This document shows positions 9,443-18,272 of a stretch of DNA of 64,000 nt, in pieces. How positions within the stretch are numbered: the stretch's first letter is position 1; every line of letters starts with the position of its first letter. Made by a program: the position numbers and the translations under genes. Below the pieces are notes generated by a model. The model saw nothing but the letters and a program-made list of their open reading frames with translations. It searched no databases and was not told the DNA's origin. Source of the stretch: an uncultured Bacteroidales bacterium (GTDB lineage Bacteria; Bacteroidota; Bacteroidia; Bacteroidales; UBA932); assembly GCA_934667175.1 (NCBI GenBank), contig CAKULN010000009.1, positions 15,325-79,324 of the forward strand, given 5' to 3'.

Positions 9443-10687
9443 TTATTTGATGTATCTGACCACACGGAATCCGGTTGTGCCTCTTGTCTCAGGACCAGGC
9501 TGATAGTTCGAGTCCCAGAGCTTGCCTTTGTATTCCGGGCCGTTGTAGTAGCCGCCTTTGATGATCTTGCCTCCGTTCCTGCTTTCCGGCGCTCCTACAG
9601 GGTCGGTCTCAGGATCGGTTGTCTGGAGTTCGTCGTTGTACTTGTAGGCCCAGTCGTAGCACCATTCCGAGACGTTGCCGCTCATGTCGTACAGCCCAAG
9701 GGCGTTCGGTTTTTTCTTGGCGACCTCGTGAAGGGCCTCGTTATCGCCTATCTTTGAGTTATCCTTGTACCAGCCGACCTCGTCAAACACGTCGGAGCCG
9801 GCGAATATCGTAGGATTCTTGAGTCCTTCCTCTCCTCCTTTGGCCGCGAATTCCCATTCCGCCTCGGTAGGAAGCCTGTAGCCGTTGCCGGCAGTGGCAG
9901 GATCGAACTTATAGTCCTGCATTTTCATGTAGCTCCAGCCATCGGACACTTCGATGATCTCTCCTGGAGTGTAGACAGGAGCCAGCCCTTCTTTCTCGCT
10001 GAGCTTGTTGCAGAACTCGCAAGCCTCAGACCATGTCATTTTGTTTACAGGGTAGTTGTCTCCGACAAATTTTGAATAGGAAGGGTTCTTCCCCATAATC
10101 TCTTCATAGAGTTTCTGGGTGACGACAGTGGTCGCGATGTAGTAGCCCTTGGAGAGAGTCACGTCATGGGCGTAGGCCTGCGCATACGTTGTGCCGTCCA
10201 CATTGTTCTTATTCTCCGCAAACCTAAATGTTCCTGGCTTCACGATGACCATGTCGAACGCTGACGCGAAGGCGTTCTGGTTCACTGTCAGTGTCAGAGG
10301 GGTGAGAGTGGCTGTCTCGTCGCTGCACACGACAGCGAGGTCCACAGTGCCTGTCTTTGCGGTTTTCTCGGCTGTAGGCTCTGTGGACAGTGTGAGCACA
10401 TCGCCTTCAATGCTGGCGACGCACCAGTCAGCGTTGGATTTTGCTGAATATGTGTAGGTGACATCCGCCTCCGGAGCGTTTGTGACCATCGCGAGCGGCA
10501 GGGCTATCTGTCCGCCGGAATATTCAAAGGTGACTTCGGTTCCGTTCGCGGAAGCACCCTCGGAGGTCTGTGGCTCTGAGATGGTGAGATTTCCGTTGAT
10601 GATCAACTTGTCATCCTTGCAGGATGAGAATGCGGCGCAGAACAGCGCGCAAGCGCAACTCAATGCGTAAAATCTACTTGTTTTCAT
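9443..10687 (-). CDS. Surface lipoprotein with BACON-like and FGE/sulfatase-modifying-fold domains (paralogue)
   Basis: The 414-residue lipoprotein (lipobox Cys near 23, FCAAFSSC) resembles its downstream neighbour but has only one N-terminal beta domain (about 35-140, with NADWCVASIEGDVLTLS). The FGE-type domain starts near MVIVKPGTFRF and contains GYYIATTVVTQKLYEEIMG, YRLPTEAEWEFAAKGGEE, NALGLYDMSGNVSEWCYDW and GFRVVRYIK. The C-terminal segment where true formylglycine-generating enzymes carry catalytic cysteines has none here (KGGYYNGPEYKGKLWDSN), arguing against that enzyme activity. The two genes look like a tandem duplication with divergence. Confidence 0.85.
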   Translation of the reverse strand: MKTSRFYALSCACALFCAAFSSCKDDKLIINGNLTISEPQTSEGASANGTEVTFEYSGGQIALPLAMVTNAPEADVTYTYSAKSNADWCVASIEGDVLTLSTEPTAEKTAKTGTVDLAVVCSDETATLTPLTLTVNQNAFASAFDMVIVKPGTFRFAENKNNVDGTTYAQAYAHDVTLSKGYYIATTVVTQKLYEEIMGKNPSYSKFVGDNYPVNKMTWSEACEFCNKLSEKEGLAPVYTPGEIIEVSDGWSYMKMQDYKFDPATAGNGYRLPTEAEWEFAAKGGEEGLKNPTIFAGSDVFDEVGWYKDNSKIGDNEALHEVAKKKPNALGLYDMSGNVSEWCYDWAYKYNDELQTTDPETDPVGAPESRNGGKIIKGGYYNGPEYKGKLWDSNYQPGPETRGTTGFRVVRYIK

Positions 10688-10720
10688 TCGTTTTTTGATT
10701 TAATTGTTAAAATGGGATTC

Positions 10721-12037
10721 TTAATTGTTCAACGGATAGTACTGCGTGGCGCGGTAGACAGTGAAATAGTTGTCCTTGTCTTCCTCGTCAGTGAACTTGA
10801 TCCATTGAGGGTTCTTGATGTCATCGACTGTCAGGGTGAAGGTGCGCTGCTTGTCGTTGCCCAGCGGGGTGATGATGTAGTTGAAGTAGTAGCCGGTGTA
10901 GTAGTCCTTGCCTGTCTGGCTGCCTTCCTGGCTGAACTTCATAGAGATCCTGTCCTCCCCTTTTATCTCATAGTCAAAGGCCAGATAGCCTTTGCCGCCT
11001 GAGTTGGTGCAGTAGAAGTTGAAGGCGTAGAAGTCCCCGTAATAGTTACTGATGTTTCCTAAATAGCAATAGGTGATGTTGTCTCCGGCGGCTTTAAGGG
11101 CCTCGGCAGCCTTGTCCCAGAGTCTTTTTCCGTAATCGCTGAGCCCCTTGTAGGAGAAGAACCAGTTCTTGTCCATCAGATAATCGGTGATCGTCGGGTA
11201 AGTCGGGGCAAAGTACCCTTCGGCACCGTCGTTGACAGGAATGAAAGCTCCGTCATCGCCCATGTCAGGGCTGTAGACAAGTCCGTCAATCTTTTCCTCG
11301 CCAAGTTCGACCGGCTTGTAGAAAGAGACTCCCATCAGATTCACAATGAACGGATAGGACGTTGTGACCTGCTCTCCGTCAACCTCACTGAAGACTTCGA
11401 GGGTTCTGCCGTTGAAACGGGCGTCATATTTCGTCCCGTCGGCTTGGTATCTCACCCGGGTGTATCTGGAAATGGCGCTCTCCTCTTCCTTTATCGCGGA
11501 GATGTAGTCATCCCAGGAGATAGATATCGGCATCGGGGTCATCGTCATCCTTGAGCCACTCTTCCGGCCTTTGAGGATTATCTTGTCATCATGCAGTTCA
11601 AGGACGTTGAACTCGAAATCGCCTTCGAATCCATAGCCGGCTCCATTCCCTCCGCTTGTCTCGGGATCGGCAAAGTAGTGTATCACCTCGTTGTAGGTGT
11701 CGAAGGCCAAGACGCAGCCTGCGCTTTGGTAGATGGTGTAGGTGCTTGTGGCTGTCTTGCCTGGGCCTGCCACCTCGCTTCCGGCCTTCACCTTGTTCCC
11801 CTCGGTGAACGACAGAAGGACGTTGAAGCCGCCGTAGTACTGTCCGGAGGATGGGTAATATTCAAGTAGCCAACCGTTCGGACAGCTGGTCAGGGTCTCG
11901 TTCAGCTTCTCGGCGAGAGCTTCCGCGCGGTTCGCGGATGATTCGTCAAAGATTGGGTCGATCTTCGACACGCACGCCTGTGCCATCAGTGCGGCCAGAG
12001 CCGCGGACAGTAAATATTCAGTGATTCTCTTGATCAT
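10721..12037 (-). CDS. DUF4302 lipoprotein
   Basis: The 438-residue lipoprotein (Cys22 in LMAQAC) has the DUF4302 pattern: an early SCPNGWLLEYYPSSGQYYGG segment, long beta-rich stretches, and TFTLTVDDIKNPQWIKF near the end. In Bacteroidetes this family is usually encoded with SusC, SusD and a zinc-binding metallopeptidase, exactly as here. The function is unknown; a cell-surface ligand-binding role is inferred from the lipobox and neighbours. It lies 11 nt after the peptidase gene. Confidence 0.85.
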   Translation of the reverse strand: MIKRITEYLLSAALAALMAQACVSKIDPIFDESSANRAEALAEKLNETLTSCPNGWLLEYYPSSGQYYGGFNVLLSFTEGNKVKAGSEVAGPGKTATSTYTIYQSAGCVLAFDTYNEVIHYFADPETSGGNGAGYGFEGDFEFNVLELHDDKIILKGRKSGSRMTMTPMPISISWDDYISAIKEEESAISRYTRVRYQADGTKYDARFNGRTLEVFSEVDGEQVTTSYPFIVNLMGVSFYKPVELGEEKIDGLVYSPDMGDDGAFIPVNDGAEGYFAPTYPTITDYLMDKNWFFSYKGLSDYGKRLWDKAAEALKAAGDNITYCYLGNISNYYGDFYAFNFYCTNSGGKGYLAFDYEIKGEDRISMKFSQEGSQTGKDYYTGYYFNYIITPLGNDKQRTFTLTVDDIKNPQWIKFTDEEDKDNYFTVYRATQYYPLNN

Positions 12038-12048
12038 AAATCAGTCTT

Positions 12049-12918
12049 CTAAAGTGTTGTCAAATCGAGTTGGGAGAGATTCCCGGAACGTGTCTGGACG
12101 ATGTCCCGGAGTTTGTCTATGTCAATGCCCCAACTTTCCTGAAGGTAGCTCCTTACGATTTCGAATTTCTTTGTCAGTTTCTCTCCGCCTTCCTCTCCGG
12201 CGTTGGCCATGACGCTTTCCCAGTAGCCTTTAGCGTGGGTGACATAGTTTGAGATGATCTCCACGAAATCCTCGTCCGGACTGTAGCTGGCGTAGCGTGT
12301 GACGTAGCCCATGGCATTAGCCGCCGCGTCATTCTCAAGGTTCAGCCAGCTCGGCCCCTGGTAGTCAGTTGAGATCAGATTGAAGTCTGTGGAATAGTTC
12401 TTCGTCTGATGCAGGATGTGGGCGAACTCGTGGTGCATGGTCTTGAAGAACCATTCGTTGAGGAAGTCAATGCTCAGACTGGCCGGGTTGAGCTCGTTGA
12501 CGTTGTAGAGTGTGATCTTCAAACCTCCCTCCGCTGTTCCCAGCACAACCGAACCCTGGCTGTTGTAAGCCTTGGAGCCGATGAGCTGGATCATTCTCGG
12601 ACAGTAGGTCTTGATGAAAGTGTCGCCGAGCAACTCGTTGTAAGAGTCTATCCAAAGGTACTTTGTCAGTTTGGCCATCGCCACGGCCTTGTCATATTCG
12701 GCTGGAATCAGGTTGTAGCTGTTGTCTGACTCGCGGTCGATGTACTTGTAGTTGAACTGAATATTATAGGGCTCCACATAGTTCAGCAGCAGCCATGTGT
12801 CGAACGCGCCTCTTTCCGGAGCATCGGTGTCGAAGATGCTCTTCGGATCAAGTTTCTCCTCTGAGCAGGAGACCAGCGCGGCGGCCATAATGAAGAATGA
12901 ATATATCAATTTTCTCAT
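12049..12918 (-). CDS. Putative zinc-binding metallopeptidase lipoprotein
   Basis: The 289-residue lipoprotein (Cys18 in ALVSC) has an HExxH motif at 163-167 in TMHHEFAHILHQ. It fits the Peptidase_Mx1-like family encoded in SusCD loci. The metal site predicts peptidase activity at the cell surface, which would feed peptides to the SusC/D pair. The third metal ligand is not obvious; candidates lie in the segment around FVEIISNYVTHAKGYWES. It lies 14 nt after susD and is followed closely by the DUF4302 gene, so one operon. Confidence 0.87.
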   Translation of the reverse strand: MRKLIYSFFIMAAALVSCSEEKLDPKSIFDTDAPERGAFDTWLLLNYVEPYNIQFNYKYIDRESDNSYNLIPAEYDKAVAMAKLTKYLWIDSYNELLGDTFIKTYCPRMIQLIGSKAYNSQGSVVLGTAEGGLKITLYNVNELNPASLSIDFLNEWFFKTMHHEFAHILHQTKNYSTDFNLISTDYQGPSWLNLENDAAANAMGYVTRYASYSPDEDFVEIISNYVTHAKGYWESVMANAGEEGGEKLTKKFEIVRSYLQESWGIDIDKLRDIVQTRSGNLSQLDLTTL

Positions 12919-12932
12919 CGTGTTTTCTCCTT

Positions 12933-14483
12933 TTAGTTGTTTCTCGGATTCGCCTCAAGCCCGGCGGCGATCACTTCCTGTGGAATCTGTACGGCTCTTC
13001 TCGGATCGTTCACAAGCAGCTCGTCATCGGACTTGCCGCTTCTTGCGTGCGAATATTCCATCCCGTACCTCTTTATGTCATTCCATCTCAACCCTTCGTG
13101 CACCGTGATCACCCTTCTCAGATGCAGGACACACTGGATAAGGTTCTCTGTGTCGCTGTCTGGTATGGTGAATCCTTGAGGGTGCAGTTCCTTTTTGATG
13201 GACCGTTGGCTGCTCTTCTTAAGGTGCAGAGGCATGTAGGACTTGGATGCGAAATAGTTGATGATCTGACTCTCTGTCATGTGTGTTCCTGCCATGGAGT
13301 TCAGAAGCACATTGATGTCAGCCACGGCCCCGTCCTTGTCCTGAGGCGTTTTCAACAGTTTCGCCTCGGCCCTGCAAAGCAGGAGTTCGTCGGTGGAGAA
13401 GGCCACGTTGACAAGGTGCAGGTAGCCGATGCCGGCGGTCTTGTCGGTATATTCAAAATACCCGAGAAGCTTAGGCAATGAATATTTCTGCTCGAATCCC
13501 CAGATTCCGTTGGACATGTAGAGTTTGTTGTAGCCTCCCCAAGGGCCGGGAAGTATCTCGTTCAGCATTATGTCGTAGGCACTGCCGTAGCGAAGCCCTA
13601 TGGCGTAGGGACCCTGGACATAAGGCCAGGATGAACTGGCTGTCAGGAGAAGCAGATTGCAGGATTCGTTGTTGGAGATGTAGGAGTTGCATCTGAGCTC
13701 GAAGTCCGTGGCCAGTTCGCTGAAGGCTTTCCAGTTTCTCACCGAGCCGGCCGGATTTGAGCCCAGAACCTTGTCGGCATATTCGATCACCTTGTCGAAT
13801 CTGTGGTAGTAGAGGTTGAACCTCGCCGCGAATGCGTAGGCGGCCTTTTGGTTGAAGTGGTACTTGGGAACCGTGTAGATGTCGTCGTTGATCAGTGGCA
13901 GCGCTTCCTCTATGTCGCGGTCGATCATCTCGTAGGTGTGCGCGAGCGTTCCGCGCTCGATTCCTTCCGGGAGTACCGTCGTTTCCGGCTCGGTGGTGTA
14001 AGGAATCCCGAGGACTGTTTCAGCCGTGGCCGCGTCGTACGGCAGGCAGAACAGGTTCGCGAGCTGGAAATGAGCGAAGGCCCGGCAGATGAGGGCCTCG
14101 CCTCTTTGCGCGTCATAAGACGATCCACCTCCGAGTTCTTCTATGGCGTTGAGTGCCTGGTTGGCGGAAGCGATCGCGTTGTAGTGCGCGTCCCAGACAC
14201 TTTTCGGGGCGTCCGTGTCATCGGTTGTGATGTCTTTCCATTGGTAGGCGTCTCCGCACACCTGACCGTAGGTGTCGTATTGCGATCCGTTGTCGGTCAC
14301 ATTGTCGGAGGATAGTTCTGAAATCAGCATCGTGGAGACCGTCGGGTAGGCGGAGACGAGCATTTTCGTGACCTTGTCCTTTGAGTCGATCTCGATTCTG
14401 TCGTCCGGAACCGTGTCCAGAAATCCATCGCATGAGACGGCGGCCAGCGGAATGACCGATAAGTATAATAATGCTTTGTTCAT
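12933..14483 (-). CDS. SusD/RagB-family nutrient-binding lipoprotein
   Basis: The 516-residue lipoprotein (Cys18, AAVSCDGFLDTVPDDR) shows typical SusD features: the FLDT-P-D start, TPR-like helices, YNAIASANQALNAIEEL, GEALICRAFAHFQLANLFC, and the RWNDIKRYGMEY segment near the C-terminus. It would form the lid over the SusC-type barrel encoded 20 nt upstream. The substrate is not evident; the neighbouring peptidase suggests proteinaceous material rather than glycan. Confidence 0.94.
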   Translation of the reverse strand: MNKALLYLSVIPLAAVSCDGFLDTVPDDRIEIDSKDKVTKMLVSAYPTVSTMLISELSSDNVTDNGSQYDTYGQVCGDAYQWKDITTDDTDAPKSVWDAHYNAIASANQALNAIEELGGGSSYDAQRGEALICRAFAHFQLANLFCLPYDAATAETVLGIPYTTEPETTVLPEGIERGTLAHTYEMIDRDIEEALPLINDDIYTVPKYHFNQKAAYAFAARFNLYYHRFDKVIEYADKVLGSNPAGSVRNWKAFSELATDFELRCNSYISNNESCNLLLLTASSSWPYVQGPYAIGLRYGSAYDIMLNEILPGPWGGYNKLYMSNGIWGFEQKYSLPKLLGYFEYTDKTAGIGYLHLVNVAFSTDELLLCRAEAKLLKTPQDKDGAVADINVLLNSMAGTHMTESQIINYFASKSYMPLHLKKSSQRSIKKELHPQGFTIPDSDTENLIQCVLHLRRVITVHEGLRWNDIKRYGMEYSHARSGKSDDELLVNDPRRAVQIPQEVIAAGLEANPRNN

Positions 14484-14503
14484 AGTGTCTTGATCAATAA
14501 ATT

Positions 14504-17500
14504 TTAGATTCCAAGTCTTAACGTCATGGTGAACTGTCTCGGGACAGGGGAGGCCACGCCTCCGGTGTTGAAGAATTCAGGATCCTGTCCGTTCAGTTTC
14601 TTGTCCGAATAGATAAGGAACAGGTTGGTCGCCTGGATCTTGAGCGAAAGGTCACTAACTTTGAGCTTAGAGATCATATTCTTTGGAAATGAGTAGGTGA
14701 TCGAGATCTCTTTCATTCTGATGAAATCGCCTTTGGCTATCCTCTCTGTGGAGTAATTGTAGGCGTTGTAGGCGTAACTCAGGTACGGATCCTGCTGGTT
14801 CGCCCGCTTGTCCGCGATCACCGGCACGTTGGTGACTTTCTCGTCGCCGCCGGCGGTCCATCTGTTGATGAACTCCCGAGGCATGGCGTCAAGGTCGCTG
14901 TAGACATTGTGGAACACCGGGTCGAGGCGGATGACATTGCCGAATGAATATGTGATGAAAGCGTTCAGGGTGAATCCTTTGTACCGGAAAATGTTGCCGA
15001 GGCTTCCTGTCACGGTCGGATCTGTCGGTCCCTCGTAGACCAGATGGTCTTTCTTGAGCTGTTCCTGAAAGTTGATGTCGCTGACTGTCAGTTCTCCGTC
15101 CTCGTTGATGAAAGTAGGGTAGCCGTTCTCGTTGAGCCCTTGGAAGTCCATTGAGAACAGGGCCCTGACCGGATAGCCTTCCATGGCGAAGCCGTTGCCG
15201 CTGATCATGTCCATCACAGAAGCGTTGGACTGCAGGTCGGTTACCTCATTCTTCGCATTGGAGAAGATGAAGTCTGTGTTCCAGCTGAAATCCTGAGTCT
15301 TGATGTTGTGTGTGGAGACAGTCAGTTCCACTCCGCTGGATTTCATGCTGGCGACATTGGCGAACTTCGCCAGCTGGCCGCCGGTGCCTTTGGTGTAGAT
15401 CAGACCGATCAGGTCGAAGTTGTTTCTCTTGTACCAATCGGCCTCTACGTTGATCCTGTTGTCTATGAATCCGATTTCCGCTCCGATGTTGAGCTCGTGC
15501 TTCTTCTCGTAGGTCAGCTCGCTGTTCTCGACATTGGACAGTATGAGGCCGGACTCTTTGACGGAGGTGAACGGACGCCATGTGTTGTAGCTGTTTATGA
15601 TCGCCTTGGAGTTGCTCACGCTTGCCGGGCCCCTGTCCGCGGTCAATGAATATGATGCCTTCAGCGTCATGTTGGAGACCACGTCCCTGATCGGCTGCCA
15701 GAACTCTTCCTCATGGGCGTTCCATGCTGTGGAGACGTTCCAGGTAGGCAGCCATCTGGCCTTGCGGCTCTTGCCGAGCTTGTTTGATCCCTCGTAACGG
15801 ATGGTCCCGTTCAAGGTGTATTTCCCTTTGTAGGAATATGTCCCAGTCCCGAAGAATGAGACTTCCCGCTGCCTGGTTCTGTCCACAGAGTAGTAGCCGG
15901 CGTTCTCCTCGTTACCCTGCTTGAAGTAGAGGTAGTCGTACGATGGAAGCATACCTAAGTCGTACTGCATTCCGACACCGTTGAACCAGGTCCTCTCCCT
16001 GTCCACGGCATTGGTCTCCATTCCGCCGAACATATTCATTATGTGATCTTCTCCGAAGACATTATTGTAGCTTGCGGTGGCCCTGAAGTCGTAGCTTTCC
16101 ATTGAATATTTCGTCTCGCGGTAAAAGCCTCCGACCGGAAGCACCGAGACCGGAAGGGAATTGGCCTTGTCGGGGTCGGTGTAGAGCCAAGGGTTGGCGC
16201 TGCGCATTGTGGCGTCGTCCATCGCCCTGAACGCCCATGCCTGGTTCGAGTAGTCGGTAATGGTGTGCGCCTGGACTGTCGATGATGTTTTGTAGGCTCC
16301 CAGCACGGACAATTCCAGAGGCTTGACCGGATGCCATTTCATCTCTCCCTGGAACTTGAGGTCGGTGACCTTCAGGTCGATGTAGTTGTTCTCAAGCTCG
16401 TGCAGGATGTTGAACGGCGCGTAGTTGCGGACATAATATTCATTGGCGTCCAATGTCCTGGACGTGTTGAGGGCGTAGGAGTACGGGTTGATGTCGAAAT
16501 CCCTTCTGACCTCGCCGCTGAGCGGATCCACTGAAGAACTCAACGTCCCCGGAGCTCTCTGCTTTCTGTAGGAGGCGTTGCCGATAAGGTTCAGGGACAG
16601 CGTCTCTGTGATGTGATAGAGAGCGTTCAGGTTGGCCGTGTAGCGCTTTACAGAGCTCTGCTTTGTCCATCCCGGATCGTTCATCACGCTGAGTGAAGTG
16701 TAGTAGGACGCTTTCTCCGTGCCGCTTGACATGCTTACAGCATGGTTTCTGGAGATGTTGTCGTTGAACAGGATGTCGAACCAGTCGGTGTTTCTGTATT
16801 CGGCTTCCTGAAGGTAGGCTTTCCTGGCCTCATCCGTGTTCATCAGACCGAACGAGCCGCTGGTCGCGTCGTATTCGTTGATCAGGTGGTACATTTTTCC
16901 GTACACGCCACTGTTGGACGCCCGGTAGACATCCGCGAGATTAAGGTAGCCGGCCTGCTCCATCTCTTTGTAGACACCCATCTGCTCCTGTGAGTTCAGA
17001 ATGTTGAAACGTCGGTAGGTAGGTTTGAGACGGTAGCTGTACTCTCCCGTGTATGTGATTTTGTTGCTTCCGGCATGTCCTTTCTTTGTGGTGACGACGA
17101 TTACACCGGCCATCGCGCGGGCTCCATAGATTGAGGTCGCCGAGCCGTCTTTCAGAATCTGAAAACTCTCGATGTCGTCGGCGTTGAGGCCTGCTATGGC
17201 GGAACTGATCAGGGTGACCGCGTCTCCGCTGGAAAGGTTGTCCGCATCGACTTCGGCCACGTCCTCCATGATCACTCCGTCCACAACCCACAGCGGTTTG
17301 GAACTGCCGTAGATGGAAGTCGCGCCCCGGACTCGGATCTTAGGGGATGTTCCGAAAGTTCCCGACACATTCTGTACGGACACTCCGGCGGCTCTCCCCT
17401 CAAGAGCCCGGCTTATCTCGGCGACTCCGTCCAGTTTGACATCGTCGGCGCTCAGTTTTGTGGTGGCTCCGGTGAAGAGACGCTTGTCCATCTTCTGCAT

Positions 17501-17830
17501 TCCGGTCACGACGACTCCCTCAAGGACTTCAGTGTCTGGATCCAGGGTGATATTCATCTCTCCGCCTGTGATGGACACGTCCTTGGGCTTCATGCCAAGA
17601 CAGCTGATTTCAAGGATTTTCGCAGACGTACTGACTCTCAAAGAGAATTTTCCGTCAATGTCTGTGATGGTGGCGTTTTTCGTTCCCTTTTCCAAGACGG
17701 CGGCCCCTATGACGGGCAGGTTGTCTTCGGAGGAAATGACCACACCGTTGACAATCCGGGAGTCTTGTCCAAACAAACACCCGAAGCCTGCGATGACGCA
17801 GGCGATCATCAAGCATAAGAAGTGCTTCAT
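14504..17830 (-). CDS. SusC/RagA-family TonB-linked outer membrane transporter
   Basis: The 1108-residue protein has a signal peptide (1-21), a carboxypeptidase-regulatory-like domain (about 27-100: VNGVVISSEDNLPVIGAAVL), a TonB box/plug (GVVVTGMQKMDKRLFTG; VRGATSIYGSSKPLWVVDGV; LKDGSATSIYGARAMAGVIV) and a long 22-strand barrel ending in QFTMTLRLGI. It imports a substrate captured by the SusD partner using TonB energy. No N-terminal STN anti-sigma-interacting domain is seen, so a dedicated ECF sigma/anti-sigma pair is not implied. The leader region upstream is highly structured. Confidence 0.95.
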   Translation of the reverse strand: MKHFLCLMIACVIAGFGCLFGQDSRIVNGVVISSEDNLPVIGAAVLEKGTKNATITDIDGKFSLRVSTSAKILEISCLGMKPKDVSITGGEMNITLDPDTEVLEGVVVTGMQKMDKRLFTGATTKLSADDVKLDGVAEISRALEGRAAGVSVQNVSGTFGTSPKIRVRGATSIYGSSKPLWVVDGVIMEDVAEVDADNLSSGDAVTLISSAIAGLNADDIESFQILKDGSATSIYGARAMAGVIVVTTKKGHAGSNKITYTGEYSYRLKPTYRRFNILNSQEQMGVYKEMEQAGYLNLADVYRASNSGVYGKMYHLINEYDATSGSFGLMNTDEARKAYLQEAEYRNTDWFDILFNDNISRNHAVSMSSGTEKASYYTSLSVMNDPGWTKQSSVKRYTANLNALYHITETLSLNLIGNASYRKQRAPGTLSSSVDPLSGEVRRDFDINPYSYALNTSRTLDANEYYVRNYAPFNILHELENNYIDLKVTDLKFQGEMKWHPVKPLELSVLGAYKTSSTVQAHTITDYSNQAWAFRAMDDATMRSANPWLYTDPDKANSLPVSVLPVGGFYRETKYSMESYDFRATASYNNVFGEDHIMNMFGGMETNAVDRERTWFNGVGMQYDLGMLPSYDYLYFKQGNEENAGYYSVDRTRQREVSFFGTGTYSYKGKYTLNGTIRYEGSNKLGKSRKARWLPTWNVSTAWNAHEEEFWQPIRDVVSNMTLKASYSLTADRGPASVSNSKAIINSYNTWRPFTSVKESGLILSNVENSELTYEKKHELNIGAEIGFIDNRINVEADWYKRNNFDLIGLIYTKGTGGQLAKFANVASMKSSGVELTVSTHNIKTQDFSWNTDFIFSNAKNEVTDLQSNASVMDMISGNGFAMEGYPVRALFSMDFQGLNENGYPTFINEDGELTVSDINFQEQLKKDHLVYEGPTDPTVTGSLGNIFRYKGFTLNAFITYSFGNVIRLDPVFHNVYSDLDAMPREFINRWTAGGDEKVTNVPVIADKRANQQDPYLSYAYNAYNYSTERIAKGDFIRMKEISITYSFPKNMISKLKVSDLSLKIQATNLFLIYSDKKLNGQDPEFFNTGGVASPVPRQFTMTLRLGI

Positions 17831-18068
17831 GTATTAAATTAGTTAATTAATAGGATGCGGCTTACCTTGTCACAAGACAGCGCATCCATTTGTTAATGTT
17901 CATTCACCGCACCCACCAGTCAAAGACATCGAATGTTGGGGAAAATGTCTTCTGTGGCTTTTGACGCGGCATTTTTACTCATGTCGGCGTGAAGTTAGTT
18001 AATTAACTAATTTAATCAAAGAAAATTTTCAACTATAACGTTTTTTCGTTCCGCGCACCTTGAAAAGA
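17831..18068 (-). promoter_or_regulatory. Structured leader of the SusC operon with inverted A+T elements and possible leader peptide
   Basis: An 18-nt sequence attaaattagttaattaa (17833-17850) recurs in inverted orientation at 17999-18016; the latter lies within a perfect 16-nt palindrome (17995-18010). On the minus strand, ggatgcg/cgcatcc (17853-17859 and 17881-17887) enclose a nested cttgt/acaag hairpin. A 13-codon minus-strand reading frame (17903 to 17862, MNINKWMRCLVTR) runs through that hairpin, ending 31 nt before the susC start. This arrangement could be an operator pair or a translation-sensing leader; neither is proven. No clear TAnnTTTG box was found. Confidence 0.45.
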
Positions 18069-18190
18069 CTATTTCTTGCGCTGTCCGGTGCGATGCCCCT
18101 GCTCGTAGAGCTCGAGGGAGTTGATGACGTTCTGCCAGATGCTGTAGAGGCCGCCGGCGACGGAGGTCACCGGGGTCATGTAGGACATAT
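18069..18190 (-). pseudogene. Detached copy of the 3' end of the transporter gene
   Basis: From 18185 down to 18080 the sequence is 105/106 identical to 19529-19424, the last part of the transporter gene. In the transporter frame it reads the same C-terminal segment (SLELYEQGHRTGQ) but ends RKK-stop at 18069-18071, whereas the intact gene ends HHKASK-stop. It has no start and no upstream coding part. It is probably the displaced original tail, or a target-site remnant, left when the ATPase gene was inserted. Confidence 0.85.
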
Positions 18191-18197
18191 CAAATTA

Positions 18198-18254
18198 GTT
18201 CACAATTTTGTGGACCACAAGATTGTGAACTTTTGATTTATTTATATATATTTG
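18198..18254 (+). promoter_or_regulatory. 33-nt palindrome and promoter of the AAA ATPase gene
   Basis: Arms gttcacaat/attgtgaac and inner tttgtgg/ccacaag form a near-perfect 33-nt inverted repeat (18198-18230), extended by outer atcaaa/tttgat. A TATATTTG box matching TAnnTTTG lies at 18247-18254. The usual -33 position overlaps the right arm of the palindrome, so a protein bound there should affect transcription. The start codon at 18273 lies just downstream of the expected transcript start. Confidence 0.6.
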
Positions 18255-18272
18255 CGTAAAAACCAATGTGCT

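Noticed and set aside
7782..10687. Assignment of the FGE-fold proteins as sulfatase-activating enzymes
   Set aside because: No sulfatase in the window, lipoprotein anchoring with BACON-like domains, and missing cysteines in one of them.
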